Below are positions 8,969 through 16,942 of a DNA stretch of 64,000 nucleotides, in pieces; position 1 is the first letter of the stretch; every line of letters begins with the position of its first letter. The stretch spans positions 62,001-126,000 of the forward strand of contig DXIP01000009.1 in the NCBI GenBank assembly GCA_019112825.1, in the 5' to 3' direction. This DNA comes from Alistipes excrementigallinarum (GTDB lineage Bacteria > Bacteroidota > Bacteroidia > Bacteroidales > Rikenellaceae). Made by a program: the position numbers and the translations under genes. Below the pieces are notes generated by a model, which saw only the letters and a program-made list of their open reading frames with translations, was not told the origin of the DNA and made no database searches.

Positions 8969-9763
8969 ATGATGACAGGTTTGCGCAAACGGGTGACCAC
9001 GGGATTCGTGAGCATCGTCTGCCTGCTCTTCTTTTCGGGTATGGTCTCCTTCCTCGAGCTCAGCCACCTGAGCCGCGATACGGAGGATATCCTCAAGGCC
9101 AATGCCCGCAACATCGAGCTGGCCCGCGAGATGCTCGATGCCGCCCACGAGCAGAACATCGCACTGGTGCACCTCTCGGTCTTCGGCGACCGCGAGTATG
9201 ACTCGCTGTGCCGTGCGAGCATGGAGCGGCTAGAGAGTGCGCTGCTGGTGGCCCAGACCGAGGCGCTCGACAAGTCGTTCCTCGATTCGCTGGCCTTTGC
9301 CACCACCGAGCTGCGCCTTCTGACGGACAGCTACCTGACGTGGGCCGAGGAGGCTCCCGCGGGAACGCCCGCCACGGCCTCGGGACCCGATTCGCTGCGC
9401 CACGGCTGGTACGACGGCGAGTACGAGGCGTTATACGGGCGTCTGACCTCGGCCATCAAGAACTACATGACCTCGACCCAGAGCTCGCTGGCGCCCCGTG
9501 CCGAGCAGATGAAGAAGAACGCCTACCGGGCCGTCACGCCGGTGCTCATCTCGCTGGCAGTGATGATTGCCATCGTGCTGATGCTCTCCTACTTCATGAA
9601 CCTCTACTGCGTCGACCCGGTGCTCAAGATGAACAAGGGGCTGGGCGACTACCTCGTCTACCGGGTTCCCTTTGTTGCCAAGGGGGACTTCAAGGACGAG
9701 ATGCTGCAGCTCAAGGAGAAGATAGATGCGCTCATTGCGCTCTCGAAACAACAGAAAAACTGA
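8969..9763 (+). CDS. Four-helix-bundle/HAMP-like membrane sensor without output domain
   Basis: The 264-residue protein has one membrane helix near the N-terminus (about 12-30), a long helical, heptad-like extracytoplasmic region (about 32-185), a second membrane helix (about 188-212), and a short cytoplasmic tail. The tail begins with DPVLKMNKGLGDY and ends DEMLQLKEKIDALI, which looks like a HAMP linker. This is the architecture of the 4HB sensor module of chemoreceptors and kinases, but the protein stops where a kinase or methyl-accepting domain should begin. The gap to trkH is 6 nt. I infer an accessory or sensory subunit of the potassium transporter. The start is one of two adjacent ATGs behind an AGGAAG purine run. 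The family name is not recognised. Confidence 0.7.
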   Translation: MMTGLRKRVTTGFVSIVCLLFFSGMVSFLELSHLSRDTEDILKANARNIELAREMLDAAHEQNIALVHLSVFGDREYDSLCRASMERLESALLVAQTEALDKSFLDSLAFATTELRLLTDSYLTWAEEAPAGTPATASGPDSLRHGWYDGEYEALYGRLTSAIKNYMTSTQSSLAPRAEQMKKNAYRAVTPVLISLAVMIAIVLMLSYFMNLYCVDPVLKMNKGLGDYLVYRVPFVAKGDFKDEMLQLKEKIDALIALSKQQKN

Positions 9764-9769
9764 CGCGCC

Positions 9770-11215
9770 ATGCGGATGGATGTAGTCTTGCGGTATGTGG
9801 GCAGCGTGATGCTTTTCATCGCGCTGTTCATGCTGCTTTCGGCCGTAATCTCCTACGTCAGCGGCGTCGACTCGTCGTTCTATCCGCTGCTGCTCTCCTC
9901 GCTGCTGACGGCCCTGCTGGGGGTCTTCCCGCTGATTTTCGTCGAGAAGAGCGAGCAGATTACCACCAAGGAGGGCTTCTGCATCGTCGTCGGCTCGTGG
10001 TTGGTGGCCTGCGTGGTGGGGATGTTCCCCTACCTGATTTGGGGAGGCGAGTTCAGTCTGGTCAACGCCTGGTTCGAAAGCGTCTCTGGCTTCACGACCA
10101 CCGGCTCGTCGATTCTTACGGATGTTGAGGCGCTGCCGCGCGGCCTGCAGTTCTGGCGCTTCTCGTCGACGTGGATTGGCGGTATGGGCGTGGTGATGTT
10201 CGCCCTGCTGATTCTCCCCTCGCTGGGACGCAGCAAGATGACCCTCTCGAACGTCGAGCTCTCGTCGATGGCCAAGGACAACTACCGCTACCGGACGCAG
10301 ATGATTGTCCAGGTTCTGCTGGTGGTCTACGTCGGACTGACGGTGCTGTCGACCCTGCTGCTCAAGATGGCGGGCATGAACTGGTTCGATGCGTTGTGCC
10401 ACGCCATGTCGGCCTGCGCCACGAGCGGCTTCTCGACCAAGAATGCCAGCATCTCGTTCTACAACAGTCCGGCCATCGATACGATTCTCATCCTGGTGAT
10501 GGCCATTGCCGGTATGCACTTCGGACTGATTTATGCGACGGTGACCGGCAAGCGCAGCAACCTGTTCCGCTCGGAGGTGACGCGTTTCTACGTCGGGATG
10601 CTCCTCTTCTGCAGCCTGGCCATCGCCGTGAGCCTCTATGCGGCGGAGCTCTACCCCACGTTCGGCACCTCGTTCCGCCACGCCTGCTTCCAGTTCGTCA
10701 CGGTGGCCTCGACGACGGGCTTCGCCACGGCCGACTCCAATACGTGGACCTCGTTCGCCATCATCACGCTTCTGTTCGGGTCGATGGTCTGCGCCTGTGC
10801 CGGTTCGACGGCCGGCGGTATCAAGGTCAACCGTCTGGTGCTGGCGCTCAAGATGATGCGGGCACAGTTGCGCCAGCAGCAGCACCCCAATGCGGTGATT
10901 CGCTTCAAGCTCGACGGCGTGATGCAGGAGCGCGAGACGCTCCACGCCGTGATGACCTTCATCTTTGCCTACCTGTTGCTGCTGCTTATTGGTACGGTCT
11001 TCAGCACGGCCTGCGGGGTTGACCTGCTGACGAGCTTCTCGTCGTCTGTTGCCTCGCTGGGCAACGTCGGCCCCGGATTCGGCGAGGTGGGTTCGCTCGA
11101 CAACTATTCGGGACTGCCCGCCATGGTGAAGGTTTCCAATACGCTGCTGATGTTGCTGGGGCGTCTCGAGATATTCGGTTTAATCCAGTGGTTCTTTATC
11201 AAATGGTGGAGATAA
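9770..11215 (+). CDS. trkH: Trk-type potassium uptake channel TrkH
   Basis: The 481-residue integral membrane protein has the four-repeat TrkH/KtrB fold. The four selectivity-filter loops are recognisable: GFTTTGSSI, CATSGFSTKN, ASTTGFATAD and LGNVGPGFGE, each with the filter glycine. A VCACAGSTAGGIK segment precedes the last repeat. TrkH normally works with the cytoplasmic nucleotide-binding subunit TrkA; no trkA lies in this window, so it must be encoded elsewhere. Upstream is a HAMP-like sensor (6-nt gap). Downstream the SPOR-like gene overlaps the stop by one base (TAATG). Function as an ion transporter is secure; K+ over Na+ selectivity is by family. Confidence 0.94.
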   Translation: MRMDVVLRYVGSVMLFIALFMLLSAVISYVSGVDSSFYPLLLSSLLTALLGVFPLIFVEKSEQITTKEGFCIVVGSWLVACVVGMFPYLIWGGEFSLVNAWFESVSGFTTTGSSILTDVEALPRGLQFWRFSSTWIGGMGVVMFALLILPSLGRSKMTLSNVELSSMAKDNYRYRTQMIVQVLLVVYVGLTVLSTLLLKMAGMNWFDALCHAMSACATSGFSTKNASISFYNSPAIDTILILVMAIAGMHFGLIYATVTGKRSNLFRSEVTRFYVGMLLFCSLAIAVSLYAAELYPTFGTSFRHACFQFVTVASTTGFATADSNTWTSFAIITLLFGSMVCACAGSTAGGIKVNRLVLALKMMRAQLRQQQHPNAVIRFKLDGVMQERETLHAVMTFIFAYLLLLLIGTVFSTACGVDLLTSFSSSVASLGNVGPGFGEVGSLDNYSGLPAMVKVSNTLLMLLGRLEIFGLIQWFFIKWWR

Positions 11216-12750
11216 TGCTACGTAAGATGTTCAAATACATGTTGTCTGCGGTGGCTCTGTGTACGGTCGGAACGCTCTGTGCGCAGGAGGTGGCCCCCCG
11301 CATTGCCGGTCTGGAAGGCAACGAAGAGTACATGTCGCTGCTGCGCGAGGATGCGCGGCTGCAGTTCCGCGAGGACTCCGTCACGCGGGTGATTGAAGAG
11401 TCGCGGCGTCTGCTGCGCGAGGAGCCCGAGACGCGGGCCGAGCGTTCGCAGCAGATTCTGGCGCTCGAGAGCGAGGTCTTCGAAATCCGCAGCGCCAAGG
11501 GGCGTCTCATCGACCGAATCAACACCATCGAGCAGGATTGGATTCTCTCCAACCTCGGCTCGGAGCCGACGCCCGAGAGCGAGCAGCCGGCGCTGCCCGT
11601 GCGCAGCGGCCGGGTGCGCTATCTGGTCCAGAGCCCCTATTTCCGCGAGCAGCTGCCCCAGGCCGACTACGCCGCGCTGCAGCAGGCCCAGCGCGAAGAG
11701 TATGCGGCGGCGGAGGATGTGCAGCGCTATTTTGAAAACTACCGCGCTCTGGCCGACTCGGTGCAGGCCTACGAGAAGGTCGACAACGAGCAGGCTGCGA
11801 CGTCGCTTTACGAGCACTGCACGGTGCTGCAGCAGCTCAACCGGACGCTGGCCGATTCGCTCTCGAAGCGTTGGAACTACATCTTCGACAACAAGTCCTA
11901 CGCCTATTCCTACGTGCTCGAGACGCTGGGCCGCGAGGAGGCGCTGGTCCGCGAAGAGGAGCTGCTGGCCAAGGCAACGCGCCGTCTTGCCGCACTGAAG
12001 GGCAGGACCGAATCGGACGAGGTGGTCGACTACTTCCTGCGCAAGGAGGTGCTGCTCGACTACGAGGTCTCGGTGGCCGAGGCGCTCGGACTCGATGCGG
12101 CGCGCGACTCGCTGCGTCAGGCCGGCGTCTGGCTCAACGGCGCCGAGTTCCAGTTGCCGAAGATAGAGCTGCGCGAGCGTTACTTCCTCGACTACGACAG
12201 CATCACCTTCGCGTCGACGCCCCGCTATACCTACAAGAACCCGATTCCCGAGTGCCCGGTCTATACGAACGGCACCATCTACCGCATCCTGCTCGGAACG
12301 TTCAACACCAAGCGGGCCGTCTCGACCTTCCGGGGTGCCGAACCGCTCTTCTATCTGGTCAACGACGAGCACAAGTGGTGCTACTACGCCGGCGGCTTTG
12401 CAACGCGCGAAGAGGCGGAGGCTGCCCAGGCGCTGCTCAAGGAGCACGGGTTCCTCCGTCCCGAGGTGGTTGTCTGGGTCGACGGCGTCTACCGCAATCT
12501 GGCCCGCGACCCCCAGCCCGCCCTCTCCTATAGGGTTGAAATTGCCGGGCTGCCGGCGCTGCCCGACCCCGTAAAGGAGGCGATTGCCGCGACGGCAGGC
12601 GGCCGCGAACTCTCGCGTGTGGGTCAGCAGCTCTTCGTCGTGGGGCTCTTCGACGACCGGGCCGAGGCCCAGCGGGTGGCCGACGCCGTGGCGCAGGCGG
12701 ACAACGCACTTGAAATAAAAGTGGCCGAAATCGCCCAACAAACGGAATAA
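11215..12750 (+). CDS. Exported coiled-coil protein with SPOR-like C-terminus
   Basis: The 511-residue protein has a signal peptide (MFKYMLSAVALCTVGTLCAQ after a short leading segment). A charged helical region rich in Glu and Arg (about 25-290) follows. Two C-terminal SPOR-like units are marked by YRILLGTFNTKRAVSTF...YYAGGFATREEAEAA (about 360-430) and LSYRVEIAGL...FVVGLFDDRAEAQRVADAV (about 440-500). SPOR domains bind denuded peptidoglycan glycans at division sites, so an envelope role is likely. Start 11215 overlaps the trkH stop as TAATG; an internal ATG at 11227 would give a cleaner signal peptide. Linkage to a K+ transporter may reflect turgor or envelope sensing, but this is inference. 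Confidence 0.72.
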   Translation: MLRKMFKYMLSAVALCTVGTLCAQEVAPRIAGLEGNEEYMSLLREDARLQFREDSVTRVIEESRRLLREEPETRAERSQQILALESEVFEIRSAKGRLIDRINTIEQDWILSNLGSEPTPESEQPALPVRSGRVRYLVQSPYFREQLPQADYAALQQAQREEYAAAEDVQRYFENYRALADSVQAYEKVDNEQAATSLYEHCTVLQQLNRTLADSLSKRWNYIFDNKSYAYSYVLETLGREEALVREEELLAKATRRLAALKGRTESDEVVDYFLRKEVLLDYEVSVAEALGLDAARDSLRQAGVWLNGAEFQLPKIELRERYFLDYDSITFASTPRYTYKNPIPECPVYTNGTIYRILLGTFNTKRAVSTFRGAEPLFYLVNDEHKWCYYAGGFATREEAEAAQALLKEHGFLRPEVVVWVDGVYRNLARDPQPALSYRVEIAGLPALPDPVKEAIAATAGGRELSRVGQQLFVVGLFDDRAEAQRVADAVAQADNALEIKVAEIAQQTE

Positions 12751-12755
12751 AGCGT

Positions 12756-12763
12756 TAACTTTA
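12756..12763 (+). promoter_or_regulatory. Possible -7 box for nfeD-floA
   Basis: TAACTTTA differs from TAnnTTTG only in the last base and lies 27 nt before the ATG at 12791. Confidence 0.35.
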
Positions 12764-12790
12764 TAGCAGAACCAACAAGCCTCATCCGCC

Positions 12791-13258
12791 ATGTTCTACA
12801 TCATTCTGCTCATCGTGCTGGGACTGCTGTTCCTCGTTGCGGAAATCGTGCTGCTGCCGGGCGTCTCGGTCGGTGCACTGCTGGCGCTGGTCTGCGATGG
12901 AAGCGCCATCTACCTCGCCTTCCGCTACCACGACACTCCGACGGGCATCGTCGTGGTCGTGCTCATCGTTATCCTCTCGCTCGTGGCGACGATTCTCTCG
13001 CTGCGCGCCAAGACGTGGCAGCGCTTCTCGCTGCGCCAGAAGATTGACTCGTCGAGCATGCCTTCGCCCCAGACGCGGCTTCGCGTCGGCGAACGCGGCG
13101 TCACCCTTTCGCGCCTGTCGCCCATGGGCCGGGTCGAAATCGGAGGCGAACTCTACGAGGCCAAGTCGCTCGATGCCTACGTCGACCCCAGAACCGAGGT
13201 CGAGGTGGTCGGCTTCGAGAACTTCAGCGTCATCGTCAAACCAATCCCAAAACAATAA
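12791..13258 (+). CDS. NfeD-like membrane protein
   Basis: The 155-residue protein has two hydrophobic helices at the N-terminus (about 3-38 and 50-75) and a C-terminal soluble OB-fold (about 95-150: RVGERGVTLSRLSPMGRVEIGGELYEAKSL). That is the short NfeD1b form without the ClpP-like protease domain. The NfeD OB-fold protein is typically encoded next to flotillin-like proteins and assists their assembly in membrane microdomains. Here floA follows 21 nt downstream, matching that pairing. High confidence in family. Confidence 0.88.
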   Translation: MFYIILLIVLGLLFLVAEIVLLPGVSVGALLALVCDGSAIYLAFRYHDTPTGIVVVVLIVILSLVATILSLRAKTWQRFSLRQKIDSSSMPSPQTRLRVGERGVTLSRLSPMGRVEIGGELYEAKSLDAYVDPRTEVEVVGFENFSVIVKPIPKQ

Positions 13259-13279
13259 CCGTAAAACTCCTCTCTGACC

Positions 13280-14254
13280 ATGGATTTGCAATCGGGTATC
13301 ATCATCCTCATCGTATTCGTCTGCCTGCTGGCCATCTGGCTGGTTTTCTACTTCATCCCTGTGGGGCTGTGGTTCTCGGCTCTGGTGTCGGGCGTGCGCA
13401 TCAGCCTGCTGCAGCTGATTCTGATGCGCTGGCGCAAGGTTCCCCCTTCGACAATCGTCTCCTCGATGATTGAGGGGACGAAGGCGGGGCTGCATCTGGA
13501 CCCCAACGAGCTGGAGGCGCACTACCTGGCCGGCGGCAACGTCACGAATGTTGTGCACGCGCTCGTATCGGCCCAGAAGGCCAACATCATGCTCGACTTC
13601 AAGATGGCGACGGCCATCGACCTGGCGGGTCGCGACGTCTTCGAGGCGGTGCAGATGTCGGTCAACCCGAAGGTCATCAATACGCCTCCGGTCGCCGCGG
13701 TGGCCAAGGACGGCATCCAGCTCATCGCCAAGGCGCGCGTCACCGTGCGTGCCAACATCAAGCAGCTGGTCGGCGGTGCGGGCGAAGAGACCGTGCTGGC
13801 CCGTGTGGGCGAGGGTATCGTCTCCTCGATTGGCTCGGCCGAGACGCACAAAATCGTGCTGGAGAATCCCGACTCCATCTCGCGCGTGGTGCTGGACAAG
13901 GGGCTCGATGCCGGAACGGCCTTCGAGATACTCTCGATTGACATCGCCGACATCGACGTGGGCAAGAACATCGGCGCCCAGCTCCAGATGGACCAGGCCG
14001 AGGCCGACAAGAACATCGCCCAGGCCAAGGCCGAGGAGCGCAGGGCCATGGCCGTGGCGCTCGAACAGGAGAACAAGGCCAAGGCGCAGGAGGCCCGTGC
14101 CAAGGTGATTCTGGCCGAGGCGGAGGTGCCGCTGGCCATGGCCGAGGCGTTCCGCAACGGCAATCTGGGCATCATGGACTACTACAAGATGAAGAACGTG
14201 ATGGCCGATACCGCCATGCGGGAGTCCATCGCGCGCCCCGAGACCAAGAAATAG
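13280..14254 (+). CDS. floA: Flotillin-like protein FloA
   Basis: The 324-residue protein matches UPF0365/YqfA. It has one or two hydrophobic segments at the N-terminus (about 5-45), an SPFH/band-7 region (about 60-230: VQMSVNPKVINTPPVAAVAKDGIQ as two family blocks), and a helical Ala/Glu-rich region with repeated KAEERRAMAVALEQENKAKA-like heptads. The C-terminus is MDYYKMKNVMADTAMR. FloA scaffolds functional membrane microdomains. It forms an operon with nfeD and ends at a strong terminator (14280-14318). Confidence 0.94.
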   Translation: MDLQSGIIILIVFVCLLAIWLVFYFIPVGLWFSALVSGVRISLLQLILMRWRKVPPSTIVSSMIEGTKAGLHLDPNELEAHYLAGGNVTNVVHALVSAQKANIMLDFKMATAIDLAGRDVFEAVQMSVNPKVINTPPVAAVAKDGIQLIAKARVTVRANIKQLVGGAGEETVLARVGEGIVSSIGSAETHKIVLENPDSISRVVLDKGLDAGTAFEILSIDIADIDVGKNIGAQLQMDQAEADKNIAQAKAEERRAMAVALEQENKAKAQEARAKVILAEAEVPLAMAEAFRNGNLGIMDYYKMKNVMADTAMRESIARPETKK

Positions 14255-14279
14255 GCCTGCTGGACCATCGACAGCAAAA

Positions 14280-14318
14280 CGCCGGGCGGATGAGGAGAAT
14301 CATCCGCCCGGCGCTTTT
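14280..14318 (+). terminator. Intrinsic terminator after floA
   Basis: A perfect 14-bp stem (14280-14293 with 14300-14313), a six-base loop and a TTTT tail from 14315. On the minus strand the stem is also followed by GTTTT, so it may serve the convergent CDGSH gene too. From 14320 to 14478 there is only GC-rich spacer with repeated short CCGG/GTCGG words. Confidence 0.85.
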
Positions 14319-14478
14319 GTTACGGGCTTATTTGGGCTGCTGTCCGAGTGGACAGCCGCTTTTAGTTGGGTAGCCGGGCCGCTGCCTTTGGGCTGGTCGC
14401 TCCGCCTGTCGGCCCGGTTGGCTGACTCCATTTTGCCGGCAGCTGTCTTTGGGCCGGCACGACAGTCCTGCCCTTCCG

Positions 14479-15240
14479 CTACCCTTTCGTCGCGGGTTCC
14501 AGAACGCGCTCTTCGAGCCCGTCCCGCCATTTGACGGTGGCGTGCGTGCCGTCGCAGAAGGGTTTGTCGGCCGAACGTCCGCAGCGGCAGAGCACGACGC
14601 GGTTGCGTGCGGCGTAGGTGCGCCCATCTTCGCGCCGGAGCGTAATGCTGCCGCGCAGCCACAATCCGCCGCTGGCCCCGATGGAGGGGGCCTCAATCAG
14701 CCCGAGACTCGGCTCGTAGTGGATTTCGAAGGGCTCGCCGCTCTGACGGTCGCGTGCCGTGAGGCGGCCTCCGGGGCAGAGCTCTGCCTCGTGGATGGCT
14801 CGCCGGCGGGACTCCGGCTCGTCGGAGCGCCCGACAAGCGAGCGCACGTCGCCCTCGGCCTGGCAGAAGCGGGCCAGCGTGCAGCGGCGCGGATTATCCT
14901 CGAGCGTGAGCGTCGCCCCCTCGATGACGGTGCGTCCCGCCGTGGTCTCCTGCATGGGAGCTGTGAGCGTCGGGTCCCAGGCCGTCGTGGCGTGCGTGCC
15001 GTCGCAATAGGGCTTGCGGTGCGAGGCGCCGCAGCGGCAGAGCGCCGTGGGGTCGGTCCGCATCTCGAAGCGGGCTCCCTCTTCGAATCCGGGACCGCCC
15101 GGACGCGGCCCGAGGCGGATGCTCTGCAGGTTCAGAGGCGGCCGTCCATAGACCAGATAGGGCCCCTTTTCCGTCACCACGACACCGTAGCGGTCGGCCG
15201 GGTTGTCTTTTTTCGTAGGTTCAATTTTGTGGTCCGACAT
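14479..15240 (-). CDS. Tandem CDGSH iron-sulfur protein
   Basis: The 253-residue protein contains two CDGSH motifs, each with the C-x-C-x(n)-C-D-G-x-H ligand set: CRCGASHRKPYCDGTH (about 68-83) and CRCGRSADKPFCDGTH (about 220-235). Between them, TLARFCQAEGDV lies in a segment resembling the divergent 4Fe-4S mono-cluster domain (DUF1271 type). CDGSH domains bind labile 2Fe-2S clusters with 3Cys-1His ligation and are linked to iron or redox handling. No signal peptide or membrane helix is seen, so it is cytoplasmic. It appears monocistronic. Confidence 0.9.
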   Translation of the reverse strand: MSDHKIEPTKKDNPADRYGVVVTEKGPYLVYGRPPLNLQSIRLGPRPGGPGFEEGARFEMRTDPTALCRCGASHRKPYCDGTHATTAWDPTLTAPMQETTAGRTVIEGATLTLEDNPRRCTLARFCQAEGDVRSLVGRSDEPESRRRAIHEAELCPGGRLTARDRQSGEPFEIHYEPSLGLIEAPSIGASGGLWLRGSITLRREDGRTYAARNRVVLCRCGRSADKPFCDGTHATVKWRDGLEERVLEPATKG

Positions 15241-15337
15241 ACTATGAGGATTTAGAATTCGTTAGAAGAGAGGCGGCAATAATTGTTCCCGAATGCAAAT
15301 ATTCGGAAGGGGCAGTAGGAAATACGCCGCTTTTTGG

Positions 15338-15345
15338 TATCTTTG
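15338..15345 (+). promoter_or_regulatory. Promoter -7 box for the FISUMP lipoprotein
   Basis: TATCTTTG is an exact TAnnTTTG match, 40 nt before the preferred ATG at 15386 and 22 nt before an alternative ATG at 15368. Confidence 0.6.
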
Positions 15346-15385
15346 CGTGAATTTTCGAAGTTGAAAAATGATTTTTCCAACGCAC

Positions 15386-16834
15386 ATGAAGAGTTTTTTC
15401 GAACAGAGTATCCGATGGGTCGTACTGCTTGTCGTTGCGGCGGCATCGTTCGTCTCCTGCAGCAAGGATGGTGATTCGGGCCGCATGGTCCTCAGCCAGT
15501 CGGCGCTTTTCATCGAGGAGCTGGGTGGCACCGGAACGGTAGGCCTCACAACCTCGAACGTCAGCTCCATCTCGTTTTCCAACCTCCCGGGCGGCTGGAC
15601 GGCCGAGGCTGACCTCTCGACCGGGACGCTGCGCGTGACCGCCCCGTCGGTCATCGACGAGGAGCATGTCGAGTCGGGCAACCTCATCCTCTCGGGTCGT
15701 ACGACCGGCGGAGGGTATGTCTCGGCGACGCTCTACGTGGCGATTGCCGCTACCGATGACCTTTCGACGCAGCAGGCCAACTGCTTCGTGGTGACCCGGC
15801 CCAATACCAACTACTCGTTCGACGCGACGCTGCGCGGCGAAACCTCCGAGACGATGCCCACGGCCAAGGTGGAGGTGGTCTGGCAGACCGAGTCGGGGCT
15901 GCTGCAGTACCTCAATCTGCGTGACGGCAAGGTGAGCTTCTACGTTGGTGCGGAGGACGATGACGAGACGCAAATCAAGCAGGGCAACGTGCTGCTCGGC
16001 GCCTACGATGCCGCGGGAACGCTGCTATGGACGTGGCATATCTGGATTACCGGCTACGACCCCGTGGGCAAGGCCGTCACGCTGGCCAACGGTACGACGG
16101 TCATGGGCAGCAATCTGGGCGCCATGAACAACTCCAACGCGACGACGGACGAAATCCTTGAATCCTACGGACTCTACTACCAGTGGGGCCGCAAGGAGCC
16201 CTTCATCGGCCCGAGCGCCTACAACTTCTCGATGGGCAGCAGCGAGGCGATGTATGACGGCAATGCTAAGCGCGTCTACAATGCGTTCGAAGCCTCCGAT
16301 GCAACGAAGGGAACGCTGGATTATGCCTCGCGGCAGCCGCTCTGCTTCCTGCTCGGTGTCGAGCAGTCGCGCTACGACTGGCTCTATGCCTCGCACTCCG
16401 AGGAGCTGTGGAACTCCTCGTCGAAGAGCCTCTACGACCCCTGCCCCAAGGGGTGGCACGTCCCCTCGGCCGATGCCTTTGCGGGACTTTCGATTGCCGA
16501 CAAGTCGGGCTCTGCCACGGATTACATGGATAAATACGGCTGGGAGCTGACCGACGGCACGGCGACGATGCTCTTCATGGGCGCCGGACGCCGCGTCTAT
16601 ACCGACGGCAAGTTCCAGAATGTCTACAACCCGCTGCCCGAATCGCGCAACGAGGCGCTCGAGGCGCAGCCCTGGGTGGGTCTCTACTGGACGGCCGATG
16701 CGCTGACCAATGCCCAATCGGCGGCCTTCTATTTCTACTTCAACAAGAAGGATGTGGCGGCGAGCGGCGTGGAGCCTTCGGTGGCCCACTACCGTGCCAA
16801 CGGCATGCCGGTCCGCTGCGTGAAGGAGCAGTAG
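15386..16834 (+). CDS. Surface/periplasmic lipoprotein with FISUMP domain
   Basis: The 482-residue protein has a lipoprotein signal ending in SFVSC (lipobox Cys about residue 25). An Ig/BACON-like beta domain (about 35-130) follows, then a segment with TLLWTWHIWITGYDP. The C-terminal FISUMP-type domain is marked by SLYDPCPKGWHVPSADAF and the terminal PVRCVKEQ. Such proteins are common Bacteroidota surface lipoproteins, sometimes linked to fimbrillin-like assemblies; the ligand is unknown. I prefer the ATG at 15386, which gives a standard lipoprotein signal; 15368 would add six residues. It is monocistronic, ended by the terminator at 16869-16903. Confidence 0.82.
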   Translation: MKSFFEQSIRWVVLLVVAAASFVSCSKDGDSGRMVLSQSALFIEELGGTGTVGLTTSNVSSISFSNLPGGWTAEADLSTGTLRVTAPSVIDEEHVESGNLILSGRTTGGGYVSATLYVAIAATDDLSTQQANCFVVTRPNTNYSFDATLRGETSETMPTAKVEVVWQTESGLLQYLNLRDGKVSFYVGAEDDDETQIKQGNVLLGAYDAAGTLLWTWHIWITGYDPVGKAVTLANGTTVMGSNLGAMNNSNATTDEILESYGLYYQWGRKEPFIGPSAYNFSMGSSEAMYDGNAKRVYNAFEASDATKGTLDYASRQPLCFLLGVEQSRYDWLYASHSEELWNSSSKSLYDPCPKGWHVPSADAFAGLSIADKSGSATDYMDKYGWELTDGTATMLFMGAGRRVYTDGKFQNVYNPLPESRNEALEAQPWVGLYWTADALTNAQSAAFYFYFNKKDVAASGVEPSVAHYRANGMPVRCVKEQ

Positions 16835-16868
16835 CCGCTCCGAAGCGACGGAATCGGACAAAACGACG

Positions 16869-16903
16869 CGGAAGCGGCCCCATGGGGCCGCTTCCGCTTT
16901 TTG
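16869..16903 (+). terminator. Intrinsic terminator after the FISUMP gene
   Basis: A perfect 14-bp stem (16869-16882 with 16885-16898) around a two-base AT centre, followed directly by five T (16899-16903). Confidence 0.88.
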
Positions 16904-16942
16904 GTATGACAGTTGCGGTTACGGCCCGAAAATCCCGCAACC

